Below, piece by piece: positions 47,685 through 59,736 of a DNA stretch of 64,000 nt. Source of the DNA: Multifurca ochricompacta (lineage: Eukaryota; Basidiomycota; Agaricomycetes; Russulales; Russulaceae); contig WTXG01000087.1 in assembly GCA_022496185.1 (NCBI GenBank), forward strand, positions 62,001 through 126,000, read 5' to 3'. The notes below the pieces were generated by a model. That model was given only the letters and a program-made list of their open reading frames with translations. It was not told the DNA's origin and did no database searches. The translations under genes and the position numbers were made by a program. Numbering within the stretch: the first letter of the stretch is position 1; every line of letters starts with the position of its first letter.

Positions 47685-50600
47685 TGCTGTCCTCAATCAT
47701 CTTCCCTCCCTCCTCCAAGATGGAGTGCCTCGACGGGTCGAATTGGCAGATTTGGTCTGCCAATTTCAATGCCCTTTTGAGGATGAATGGGCTCAGAAGG
47801 CACGTTTTAACTGCCTACCCTGATATGCCCCTCCTTCCAGAGGATAAAGAAGAAAAAGAAAAAATGCAAAAGAGGTTCTTGATCCCATCCTTAGGGAATG
47901 GATGGGAGAAGAGGAAATGTTGATTGGGCTACTCTATCTAAATGTAACCCAGGAGGTTTACAGTCAAGTAACCTCTGATGCCAACTATCCTTCTCTTTTT
48001 GAGAAGTATAGTAAGTTGGAACAGCTTTACGGTGCTGTAGGGAGCATGGCCACATATAATTTGTGGCTTGCCCTGGTGTCCTTCCATCTTGATGAAGGAC
48101 AGACATTCAGAACTCAATTACAAAAAGTTCTGGATGCCAGGAGTACCCTTAGGGAGAATGGGATGGAGGTCAATGACCTCCAGATGAGCTTCATTTTATT
48201 GAAGGCTCTCCCAGACTCCTACAGTGCCATTGCTGGCTCCATACTGGCCTCTGGTGACCCAGAGTGTCTCTCTCCTCAGGACCTTGTGCAGAGGTTCCTA
48301 AATGAGGAAAGTCGCCTGGCAGGTCCCTTGGGAAGTGGTAGTGCAGTCCTATCTAAGGCTGCACCTGTCAAATCAAACAAAAATAAAAATTTATCACCAC
48401 TTCCTGCTGCTGCCCCTAGTTCACAAGGGGTGGTTACTGCCAAAAGCCTGGACACAAGTCCAACGCTTGCGCAAAGAAGAAGAAGGACCTGGAGAATGCC
48501 AAAAAAGGCAAGGCAGGGAACAAGAAGAGGGCTGAGGCCCAACATGTAAACACTATAGCCACCGTAGTTAATGGTAGTGGCAAAATAGAGGAGGTGCATG
48601 AAGCACCTTGCATTCGCCTTTATGTTCACACCAATAATCTGGACATCAACTCAGATTATTGGATGCTTGATAGTGGAGCAACGGCTCATTTCAGTCCAAA
48701 CCTTGAAGACTTTGATACGTATAAAGTCGACACCACCCATGAAGTATCACTAGGTGACAACTCCATAGTCAAAACAAATGGAGTTGGCACTGTGGTAATC
48801 AGGACTGATCAAGGTTTTGACCTGGAATTGAGTGATGTGCTCCACATGCCTGGAGGACATAAAATACTCTCTGCCAGTGCCCTAGTAGAAAAAGGGGCAA
48901 CTGTGTTCTTTGATAATAAGAAGGCAACAATAAAATATGGCGATAATATAATAGCAGAAGCATGGAAGTTTGGCAAATTGTATTGGGTACTAGGCAAACA
49001 CGTCCTAAACAGTATCCATACATCTGCATCTGCCTCACTAGAAATCTGGCATCAAAGAATGGGCCATATGTCTAAAGAAGCCCTGAAGAGATATGCTTCT
49101 GAGGCGGTAAAAGGCCTCAGAATTAATAATAGCCAAGTGGAAGACAAGCCTTGTTACAGCTGTGAAATGGGCAAGTCCCATCGTCTTCCATTTCCCCCAT
49201 CTTCAAAGCGCACATCAGCCCCCCTTGAGATCCTTCATAGTGATCTTGTAGGTCCCTTGCAGTGCAGTTCAATACAAGGGAATCTATACTTTGCCACCTT
49301 CTTGGACAACTTTAGCAAATACGCTTTAATTGTTCCAATGAAGTCTAAAGATCTGTTTACACCAGTTTTTAATAAACTGAAGACACTACTTGAAAACAAA
49401 TTTAATCATAAAATCAAGTGTCTTCATACAGATCAAGGTGGCGAGTATGTGAACAAGTGCTGAAGGCTATGCTTGAAGAATTTGGCATAGAGCATAAACT
49501 TATGATGCCATATAGTCCACAACAGAATGGAAGGGCCAGAGGTTCAATAGAACCATTATGGAAAAAGGCACTAGCATGCTGCATGATGCTGGCCTGTCCC
49601 TCGGTTTCTGGGAGTGTGCTGTTGAGACAGCATGTCATATATATAATAGAACTCCCATCCATTCAATAAGTGGAAAACTCCGCTTGAGCTTCTGGTTGGG
49701 AACAAGCCAGATGTCTCGTATTTTAAGGTCTTTGGTTGCAAAGCCTATTATCATGTTCCAGAGGGCAAGCGCGTAAATTAGATCCCAAAGCTAGGGAAGC
49801 CGTCTTTGTTGGGTATGAGCCCACTCTAAGGGCTATACACTTTGGGATAGTTGTACCCGGTCTCTCATCTCTTCACGAGATGTTACATTTGATGAGAGAT
49901 CCTTCCATCCCACTCTGGAAAGGACAACAGAGCAGATAAACCCAAAGAGCAACCTAGTGAAGGTGGCTCATTTACTTTACCTGGTGGCAATGTCCAGCCA
50001 CCACCAGCAACGCTACACATGTTCCTGAGGCTCCTCAAGATGAGGAAGACCTAGAAGAGGAACAGGAGGACATTGTACCCCTCAATTAGCACCACAGCCT
50101 ACCACACCCACACGTAATGTAGACACCACACACCCTCAGACAATATATCAGACCCCTCCATCACAAATCATGGAACCATCCTCCCCTCCCAAAAGAACCA
50201 AAGCAATCAGAAAATCACAAAGGATTGCAGACAGGATTCCTCAACCTAATTTTCAGAGGACAAGTCCACACTCTGAACGACGAGATAGGGCAATCCAAGA
50301 AGATTTAGACTTGGATACTGCACGTCCCAATCGCAACATTGTCTGAATCCTCGCTTCTACAATGAGGATAATGCAGAGTTTGTGCAAGGTTCTTCCAGAC
50401 TTGGTCAGATGGATCTACTCAATGCTGCAGGATCGCCTTATAGGGATCCTCTCACATTTAAAGAAGCAATGGAGTCTGATAATGCCAGTGACTGGCTTGA
50501 GGCATGTCAATATGAAATTGATGCCTTAGAAAAACTTAAAGTGTGGTGCCTTGAAGACCTTCCAGAAGGTAGAAAGGCTGTAAAGTCCAAATGGGTCTTT

Positions 50601-52240
50601 AAATTGAAAGCAGATGGACACTTTGTGCTAGGCTTGTAGCAAAAGGGTTCACCCAAATAGAGGGGGTGGACTTTGATGAAACCTTCTCCCCAGTCGCCAG
50701 ATTTGAGTCTCTTAGACTGTTATTAGCGTTGGCCTGCGCTTGAGGATTGGGAAATCCATCAGATGGATGTCAAATCGGCATTCCTACATGGCGACCTGGA
50801 TGAGGAGATTTATATGGAGCAACCAGTTGGTTTCATCATTGCTGGACAAGAGTCCAAAGTTTGTAGGCTACAGAAGGCTCTGTATGGTCTCAAACAAGCT
50901 TCCCGAGCATGGAACTTGCAATTCCATGCAGTTCTCAATGAACTGAGCTTCACTCGACGTACTCTGATGCAGGAGTATATGTGTATCATCACCAAGAGGG
51001 GGATGGTTCACTTTTCGTCATTTTATATGTTGATGACATCACTATACTTGGGTCCTCCACTAAGAAGATTCAATGGCTGAAGGACTCTCTATCTAGCCGA
51101 TATGAGATGACCATCTTGGCGAAATCCAGTCTTACCTTGGAGTTAACATCACCAGGGATCGTCCTAACAAGACACTGGATATGACCAGACAGCCTATGTA
51201 TCTCAATAGTAGAGAGGTTTGGAATGGGGGATTCCAACCCAGTATATACTCCTCTACCCTCTGGCGTGGATGTTCATTTGGTCAAGTTTGAAGACCAGGC
51301 ATCTACCTCTGATATTAAGAGGTATCAGCAGTTAATGGGGTCTCTGCTTTGGGTGCAGATTGGAAGCAGACCTGACATTAGTTTCGCTGTTGCACGCCTT
51401 AGCCAATTTGCTTCCAACCCTTCCCAGCAGCACATGCGACTAGCAAAGTATGTCTTAGCCTATCTAAATGCTACAAAAGACTACAAGTTGCCTATTCTGG
51501 AGGGAATGGTGAAGTTGGCCTTCATGGCTTTGCGGATCCTCATGGGGAGATCAAGAGGACCGCCACTCCACCTCAGGCTATGTCTTTTTCCTTGCTAATG
51601 GAGCCATTAGTTGGTGCTCCAGGAAGCAAAAGACAGTAGCACAGTCCACCACTGAAGCCGAGTATATGAGCCTTGCTGAGGCTTCAAATCAGGCTGCTGG
51701 TATAGGACGTTTATGCAGGAATTGGGATATGAAGTTAGTTCACCCATACAACTGCATTGTGACAATAAGGGTGCAGTAGATCTTGCATTAAACCCTGTCA
51801 CAGGAAGGCAATCAAAGCACATACCAATAAAGTACCATGCCATTAGGGAGTATGTAGAATCACACCAGATTGACTTGGTGGAACTCCCACTGGAGAGATG
51901 CTGGCAGATGGCCTTACAAAGTCTCTGCCTAGATCATCTTTTGATCTCATGGTAACTGGATTTGGACTAGTGCTGGAATGAAAGAGCTGGAATCTGGAGA
52001 CTTTGTATACCAGTCTCACTTTCCCACCATGAGCAAAGTTCTTGACTTCGAGAGTGACGCAAGAGGTGTGTATGGTTTCAGTTTGCATAAGCGAATCACT
52101 GCGATATGCCTCTGAACACCATGCTCTTCTCACTGCACTTGAGAGTTAGAGAAGTTGGATCTCTGGCGATATGTTGTTCAATTATGAACAGCAGTGTGCT
52201 CATTTAACTCATTTCCACTTAATGATCGATGCCTTCACCA
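47685..52240 (+). pseudogene. Copia gag-pol, disrupted
   Basis: Domains in order: gag (MLSSIIFPPSSKMECLDGSN start; LNVTQEVYSQV), a zinc knuckle YCQKPGHKSNAC that lacks its first Cys (about 48,440), protease WMLDSGATAHFSP (48,660), integrase HH-CC (HQRMGHMS..CYSCEMGKSHR) and core (HSDLVGPL, HTDQGGEY), reverse transcriptase (MDVKSAFLHGDLDEEIYMEQ at 50,763; YVDDITILGS), RNase H ([28 protein letters not shown]) and a short tail to 51,955. At least 13 frame breaks (for example 47,868, 49,457, 50,622, 50,742, 51,890) are each a loss of one base. A purine tract GGAGGGA precedes the 3' LTR. Confidence 0.9.
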
Positions 52241-52248
52241 TGGAGGGA

Positions 52249-52760
52249 TGTTGACACAGGACATGTCTGGAGATGCTTCAGGCATCCAAGGTTTGCTTCA
52301 GCTGTAGATTAGATTAGATTAGATTCCGGAGTATCGGACTTTTTATGTTATCTTTATTACATTTCTTTCTCTCCTTACTCAGCTGACTAGTGATGTCCTT
52401 AATAATGCGCAGTAAGCACGTGATATCTCTTTGGCCAATGGCCTTTATCCCTCTCTGTTAATTGTCCGGCACTTGTGGACTTATTCCCAGTGCACACAGA
52501 CCATTTCCCCTGGCCCCTATGGGTATATAAGGGTGTCTGTTTTGTCTCTTTCACTTCAGAGTTCTTCTAACCTCTGAAGTGTAAGTTCCTTTTACTATAC
52601 TCTTCCTTATCTTTGACTAACTGTCTTCTGTAGACTACTTGTCTTTTAGGTCAGTAGTATAGTTGTATTAGAGTTCTTCTAACCTCTGAAGTACTACTTG
52701 TCTTTTAGCCTCACCGCTACTAACCACAGTCAGTATAACCAGCAGCATGATTGTTTGACA
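52249..52760 (+). repeat. 3' LTR of the Copia element
   Basis: Same 512-base length as the 5' LTR; the differences I see are ACCATC/ACTGTC near 52,628 and ACCACTAC/ACCGCTAC near 52,717. The polypurine tract lies at 52,242-52,247. Confidence 0.9.
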
Positions 52761-52781
52761 TGGCTTTCCTGAAGTCTGGGC

Positions 52782-53242
52782 TAGTGATGTGCCTGGCCCA
52801 GCTCAAAGCCAGAAGCCAGGCCAAGCCAGGCCATTGTGATGGCCCAGCAAGGGCTTTGGCCCAGCTCAGAGAAGCTAAAAGCCAAAGCCACCAGCTCAGG
52901 CCATGGCTTTCAACAGCACATACAAGTGCAATAGCAATTGTCAAAATCAGTAGAAATCTGATCACAAAGTGGTTGATTTGGGTCATGTGATCATGTTTAT
53001 TGTGGCATTTCAAACTTTTTCTTTGATATAGCTTTGCAATATGTAACACACCAAGTCAGATTTGGATTAGCTGAACTATAACTACTAGTTATATGTCATA
53101 AAATTTTCTCTGCCAAAAGCCACGGCTTGGGCCAAGCTGTCTGTGGCAGCTTTGGCTTGGCCCAGACTTCAGGAAAGCCAGAGCCACCTCAGGCCAAGCC
53201 AAAGCCATGGCTTTTGGGCCAAGCCAGGCTGGAACATCACTA
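52782..53242. mobile_element. Complete hAT-type MITE (461 bases)
   Basis: Terminal inverted repeats TAGTGATGTGCC.. and ..GGAACATCACTA. A perfect eight-base target duplication GTCTGGGC flanks it (52,774-52,781 and 53,243-53,250), the hallmark length for hAT transposases. The interior is rich in GGCTTTGGC/AAGCC motifs in both orientations. It has jumped into another copy of the same family. Confidence 0.9.
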
Positions 53243-53749
53243 GTCTGGGCTGAGCCAAAGCCACCACAGACAGTTTGGCCCTGGCCTGGCTTGGCCCAAG
53301 CTGCAGCTTTTGGCAGAGAAAGTACATATTTTATGATGCCTAGAACTAGTAGTTTTTTTTCCTTTTTTTGAAATCAAGTTTTGAGACAAGCACCAGCCAT
53401 GCAGGCCCAAGTGCACAGGTGAGACATGCCATTGTGCAAGCTCACACACACTGGGGCCACAGTCATATACTTTGTCTTTATTGTTGTTAAATAGCCTTAC
53501 TATATTCCTTATGATGTATCTCTTGTTACAATGTCCCATTAGCAAAGTACTTGTAAATACTTTTAAAGGCAGCTCAAATTGCCTTGAATAATCATTGAAG
53601 TTATTCCAAAGACACTCCCTCTCCTGCTCACATTCTAAGTCATTCCAACTCATTGGTATCCTTATTTCATATGCTAGCCCCATGATGCCACTAAACTTGC
53701 CCACAAACTCCATATTAAACAGTCATGATGTACAGCTACTGGCTGTGTG

Positions 53750-54404
53750 TAGTGATGTGCATGGCTCAGCTCAAAGCTGTAAGCCAGCCATTTCTGAGCT
53801 GGAAAAAACTGGGCTGACATAGGCTGTGAAAACAGCTTCCAGTGGCCCATGGCTCAGGCTTAAGGTTTGGAAAGCCTAAAGCCATGGCCTAAGCCATGGC
53901 TTTTGGTGGCTGAGTCACACTTTCTATGAACCAGAATACCAGTACAGAGATAGTCCAACATAATTGTGATTGCATTTAGATTTTAGATAAAACAATTGAT
54001 GAGATAAAAATGCATCTTACATTAATCAAGATACTGAGTATATACATCTCAAATCAATCATGTGATTAAATCACATTGCCAGATAATGTGTTTGTTTACT
54101 TTAATTTAGTAGCTGATATAGTACATCTAAATAGGAATTCTGAAGGAAATGGGCATGGTGCAGACTTATATTTTAGATACTTTGTTAACTTAGAGACTTA
54201 GGTGCTTGTGATAATGCAATAGCAACTGCTTTATCTATAGCAGATTTAGTGGCTTTATACAGCTACTAAATCAAAGTAAACAAATGCATGCATTATCTTG
54301 CTTGTTAATGAAAGTGATTTAATCACATGATTGATCTGAGATGTATATACCCAGTATCTTGATTAATGTAAGATGTGTTTTTATCTCTGTCAAACAATCA
54401 TGCT
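53750..54404. mobile_element. Foldback hAT-type element cut by a Gypsy LTR
   Basis: Begins TAGTGATGTGCATGGCTCAGC. Long inverted arms face each other: about 53,998-54,115 and 54,255-54,390, both containing CATCTTACATTAATCAAGATACTG and CAATCATGTGATTAAATCAC-like stretches in opposite orientation. The right outer part is missing because the Gypsy LTR starts at 54,405. Confidence 0.7.
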
Positions 54405-54864
54405 TGTTACGATCCCCACCTAGCAACCCACTTTTCTTCACCATCCCTAATGATGACCCTGCTCTTCCCCCTACACTACACTTCATGATTACATCTCCCT
54501 CCTGGGATCCATCACATGCATTGCTGCCATCCCCATGACCTGTTTGTATCTGTTGATGCAATGCTTGCCCATATTTACCTCATTATCTGCTTATCTCATT
54601 ATCTCCTTATCTTTATGACCAGACACTTACTTAATTCCCTATCAGAAGCCAGGCTTTATGCCATCTGCTTTCATCTATTTGGGCCCACATGACTCAATAT
54701 CCTTATCTCTTAGATGCTCACTAGATTACACATATAAGTCTGCTGTAGTTACACTGTAGACCTCAGACTTGACTTATTGAATACATCGGTGCCTGTCTTT
54801 TGGACATCTCCTTTGAATCTCTGACTCATCTGTCTCAGTGCTTTTGGCACTTCTCCACTCAACA
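54405..54864 (+). repeat. Gypsy LTR, CpG-poor copy
   Basis: 460 bases, TGTTACGA.. to ..CTCAACA. It is related along its length to the LTR at 61,893-62,344 on the other strand. Many positions read TG/CA where the other copy has CG. Confidence 0.75.
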
Positions 54865-54968
54865 TCATCTTAGGGTACAGCCCCTTTGACTTTGACTCAT
54901 CCCACTCAACACTCCAAGAAGCCTTGTTGGTTCTTACCCGAATACGCGAATGAACGCTGTCACACAAG

Positions 54969-55954
54969 TTGTGTGGAATGTCCTGCACCAGACGTAACAT
55001 CAAGTTGAGTCTCTCATCATGGCTTCCAGCTGCAGTCAGACCCTCTTTCGAGAAGAACTCATCAACCACAGAGATGAGAATAATCTTTCACAGCAAGTAC
55101 TTGGCTCTGCCACCTGGAAAGACTTTGAATCTGAGTTTGGATACTATGTCTATCATGATGGAAGATACCAACTGGTAGAATATGACAACAAGAAAAGAGT
55201 TTGGTATCATATCTGATACTCAGACAGCTGACACTCTTGGGTCACTACAGGACCTGCCCCACCTGAATTTGGACTAGGCCCATGGAGAGAAAATCCCCTG
55301 GCCATTGTCACGGACTCTGAACCAGAAGAGTACGTAGAAGAACACAGTGAAGACACACCAGTATTAGCATTGACTACACCCCTGGTTGCACCCAAAGTTG
55401 TCATGATCAGAGCCCCTGCTTTGACAACTCCCCAGATATCAATACAATCCACTGACACTGTTACCCCATTCTATCAGAACATGTCAACTATTGCTGCCCA
55501 ACTCCCCGACCCAGCCCCTCCTCCCCCAGCTGTTGCACCCCCAAACATTCCCCCACCATCAGGACGACTCTCAGGAGTCCTGCCCCAGACCTTTATGGGG
55601 GATTGCTCCCAGAGCAAGAAGTTCATGCTGGAGTTCACCACATTCAAGAACTTCAACCATGATGTCCCACAAATCGTCAATCCCTTCCAGCATGCCAACC
55701 TCTTTCTCTCCCTTATCAGAGGTGATACAGTAGATGATTGGATGATGGAACAGCTGGAATGGCTGAATGAGCAAGTCGAAGGTGGATGCTGCACCACAAG
55801 TGAAGGCCTGTGGGAAACCATTGCCCAGAGGTTCAAAGATGCATTCACAGATGGGCAGGCAAAGCAGAAAGCAGTGAGAGAGCTGAAATCACTAAAGATG
55901 GAAAAAGGAGAACTCAATGCCTATGTGGCAAAGTTCAGGAGCCTGGCAAACTGA
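54969..55954 (+). pseudogene. Ty3/Gypsy leader and gag fragment
   Basis: Downstream of the LTR. Two frames carry gag-like protein: 55,019-55,216 (DFESEFGYYVYHDGRYQLVEY) and about 55,244-55,954, which has a Pro-rich linker followed by LPQTFMGDCSQSKKFMLEF and WETIAQRFKDAFTDGQAK, typical of fungal Tf2-like gag. The two are separated by a stop, and the frame ends before a nucleocapsid or protease is seen. The element appears truncated near 56,100. Confidence 0.75.
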
Positions 55955-56294
55955 GCAGGGTATGTGACGGAATTTGGACTGACAAAGGTGACATGGCTGA
56001 CTGATGACCGAGATGGACTTGTTGTTCTGAAACGCTACTTACTGTTTGCTTACTGAGGGCTCAACCCCTCCATGTTCTCCTTAGTTCTAGCCAGTTCTAT
56101 TGCGCAACCAGTAGATAATACATCATAGTACTAGTGCATGTCACGGGTCCGGGTATACCCACGGGTTTCATGCAGGTTTAGCCACGGGTACAGGTACGGG
56201 TATGGGTTTACCGACCCATCAGAAACCTGTACCCATACCATACCCATTATAGTAATGTAAAAAAAGCTTAGTCAGTAGTTTTACTTTTTTTTAA

Positions 56295-59239
56295 ATGAAC
56301 GAAAAAACAAATTGTAATTTTCAAACATCTGCTATGACAAACAACAAGTACAAAAAAAAAGCTTCTGGTGCAGCGAAGAAAACATGTACTAAATCCCTCC
56401 CTCAATCTCGAAAGGGATCCACTATTGGCAAATCTACAGCATCAAGTCGCACATCAACCCTGGCCTCAAGAGCTTCAATAACTTTGTCACAGCCTTCAAG
56501 ACATGCAACAGTGGAGGAATCTGAAGATGAAGATGAGGCAACCAATGTTGGCAGTGTACTTGATGCAGATGGTGACAGGACCATGGAGCTGGTGGACAAG
56601 TCGGACAGTGAGAGTGAGGATGATGAGACTGAATTGAGTAAAAAAAAAACCATTTTCATATTAGTCTCTCATAACGCTGATGTTTGACAGAACAACTGAC
56701 CAAGGAATGGACAGCACCCATATATGCCTTCTTCAGGCCAGTTCCAATTGTTGAGTATGTTGAAGGCCGTCGTTGCCACACTTTTCAGTGTGCTGCCAAT
56801 AGCTGCAAATCAAGGGGGGTCAGACGATACCTGGATAAAGGTGATGCAAATTCAACCAGTAATATGCGCAAGCATGCAAGGAGATGCTGGGGTGCTGAAA
56901 TAATTGCATCTGCCGACAATGCCAAAAATGCAAATGACGTACGCAGCACAACAATTCAAGGCATATTGGATCCACAAACAATTACAGCCACATTCAAGCA
57001 ACTGGGTAAAGATAAGGCCACCTTCTTGCACAGGCAGCATACAAAGACCGAGTCAAGGGCAGAGATTGTGAGGTGGGTTGCGGAAAGCAAGAGACCTTTC
57101 AATATAGTCAGCGATCGTGGCTTTCAAAATCTGATGAAGGCAGGAAGACTGGAATGTTACATACCTTCACCAGCAACTGTTTCACGCGATGTTAAGAAGG
57201 TCTTCACCAATGCACAAAAGTGCATTGCAAAGATGCTGCAGGAGCATGAAGGCACTCTCAGCTTTGCCACAGACGCATGGACATCACCAAACCACAAGGC
57301 ATTTGTTGCAGTGACCGTACACCTGGAAAACAATGGGGTACCACTATGCATGATTCTGGACATTGTAGAGGTGGCAATTTCTCACTCAGGTGTCAATCTT
57401 GCTGCCGCATTTGCACATATTCTTGAGGAGTTTGGGGTATCTGACAAGGTGTGTTAATATTATTAAAACACAAAGCAGGAGAAACTCACCTATATTTTCT
57501 AGCTCTTGTGCATAACTTGTGATAACGCATCCCCCAATGACACAATGATCAATGAACTCAGTAACCTCATCAAGTCATTTCCTGGACATGCAAATCATGC
57601 ACGGTGTTTCAACCATGTCATTGCTCTTGTTGCCAAGAGTTCAATTCGCCAGTTTGATGTCCCAAAAGGTCAAGCTGATGTGGCACTTGATGAAGCAGAG
57701 AGGGAGCTGAGAGATTTGGCGGAAGGAATAGATATTGAGGATGAGATGATGCAGGGTGAGTGGGAGGCACCAGGCAATGACAATGATGAGGAGAATGGGG
57801 AGGGCTGGGTTGATGAAGTGGCCGCCCTTTCAATAGCTGACTGCAAGGAGCTTGAGGCAAATGTAAGACCTATAAGGCTGGTTTTAGTCAAAGTCAGTCA
57901 TTTATTCAGCTTGTTATGTTTAGTTGGACTCACCTGAATGCCATCATAGCTTCGTAAAATTGCCTTTGCCATTCTCCACTCTACAACCCTTCTCCTTCCC
58001 TTGTGGTTCCAAACTCTTGACACCTTGGACCTGGACAAACAAAAAATGCCTCGTGATGTGACAACACGATGGAACTCCACATATGACATGTTGGAATTTG
58101 CAGTGAAATATTGGTCAGCCATCGACAACATCACTGGTGAGAAGTCAGCAAACCTTTGCAGGTATGAGATGGATGATGATGAGTGGAGGATTGCCATGCA
58201 GCTGCAAAACACGTTGAAGGTGTGTCAATATCCATTTTCGGAAATTAGTTCTCATCCCCATTGTTCTTTTCCTGGCATTAGATATTCAAAGACGCCACAC
58301 TCTTTTTCTCCCGTTCAACCCCTAGTCTTGCAACTGTCATCCCTGCTATGGATCATATTGATGAAACCCTCACCAACAACTCTCTTGATCCTGAGCTTGA
58401 ACCATCAATCCATGCTGCTCTTGGAATTGCCAAGAAAACACTCAATAAATACTATGATGCCACAGATCAATCAGAAGTATATCGTATTGCTATGGGTATG
58501 TCTTTACTTACTGCACCAGATGGTGCACATCATTATTGCTTGCTTATTTTTCAGTCTTACATCCTCGCCACAAACTCCAATACTTTAAGCGTGCTGGTTG
58601 GCAGCCAGATTGGATCAAGACAGCTGAAGAGATAGTCAGAGCAAAATTCGAGGAATCATATGCTGTGCCAGCAGATGATGATACAGATATGTTGCCGCCT
58701 ACAAGCACAAAAAAGGTATATTAGTCTATTCAAAGTCTTGCCATTTGATACTCATCTATCTATAGGTACATAATATTTTTGATGACTTGCCTGCACTTTC
58801 TGCACCTGGGATTGCAGAACTCTGTGATGAGCTGGCACAATATCTCAGCACAGACCCAGAGCAGGTCAAAGATGTCTTACTCTGGTGGAATGACCAGAAA
58901 GCTTCATACCCCCATTTATCTCGCATGGCCCTTGATTATCTCTCAATTCCAGGTAAGTCCACTTTCTGTTTTCATATGCAATGTGCTATTACTGACTATC
59001 TCTCTTTGTCAGCTACCTCCACTGATGTCGAGCGTGTTTTCAGTCAGGGTAGGCTTGTTTTGTCACACATTCGGAATGGCTTATCAGCACAGTCAACACA
59101 TGCTCTCCTTTGTCTTGGTGATTGGAGTTTATTAGGGTATATCAAAGACAAGGACATTACTGCTGTTAGAGTTCTGCCAGAAGTTCTAGGTGACGAGGAG
59201 GAACTTGAAGCTGGATGGGATTCTTTGGATGACATGTAG
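56295..59239 (+). CDS. hAT transposase, apparently intact
   Basis: Eight or so exons join in frame (junctions at GAATTGA/AACAACTG, GACAAG/CTCTTG, GTCAAA/CTTCGT, TTGAAG/ATATTC, GCTATGG/TCTTAC, AAAAAG/GTACAT, CCAG/CTACC). An acidic Ser-rich N-terminus is followed by a BED-like zinc finger (CHTFQCAANSCKSRG..HARRCWG). The RNase H-fold carries FATDAWTSP (first catalytic Asp region), CDNASPNDT (second) and, after an insertion domain and LHPRHKLQYFKRAGW, the C-terminal dimerisation block ATSTDVERVFSQGR with the third acidic residue. The 5' flank (56,140-56,250) has many ACGGGT/ACCCGT motifs, as expected for subterminal binding sites. I could not fix the terminal repeats. Confidence 0.88.
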
Positions 59240-59736
59240 GATTACATAGATTAATCAAATCACCTTCTTTTCTTTTTAATATTTATGATACCCATATGCA
59301 TGCACCCGTATTTACATGGCCATACATGCATAATAAAAGAGAATGTAAAGCCACCACTATGACATGATCACAATGTCATGTCACGAGTCACACACCCACA
59401 TCCACGACACCATGACACCCACACCCACAGCTGCGGAAGCCAAGCTTGTTTCACTTGGTGATAAATGCAGTGAGCCCTATCCTTGCAAGCTATCTTTCTC
59501 TCTATTAATGGCCTACAAATTGAAGCTACACTTAGAGGTCTGTCATCTCCAAGAACAGTTGGAAGAGGAGCAGGAGATGGGTAGTCAATTGTCCGTTGGC
59601 AACTAATGGATGTGGATGTTTTGACAGTGGTTTGACCTTACACCCATTGAACATGACACAGGGTATGTTCACCATCACTTCTTCCCCTCACCAACCCCTT
59701 CACTTTCCCCCTCTTCTTGAACCTGTTCTCCTCTAG

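Larger units (their letters stand above)
46006..52760 (+). mobile_element. Full-length Ty1/Copia LTR retrotransposon
   Basis: Two 512-base LTRs (46006-46517 and 52249-52760) with TGTTGACA..TTTGACA ends and a perfect five-base duplication TGGCT on both sides (46001-46005, 52761-52765). I count about three base differences between the LTRs, all transitions, so the insertion is young. Order of domains is Copia type: gag, protease, integrase, reverse transcriptase, RNase H. The coding part is broken by many one-base losses. Confidence 0.95.

Noticed and set aside
47860..48450. Programmed gag-pol frameshift in the Copia element
   Set aside because: Many equal breaks occur throughout pol, so those near gag are not special.
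56132..59366. Eight-base target duplication for the hAT element
   Set aside because: CATAGTAC on the left and TGACATGA on the right do not match, so the ends remain undefined.
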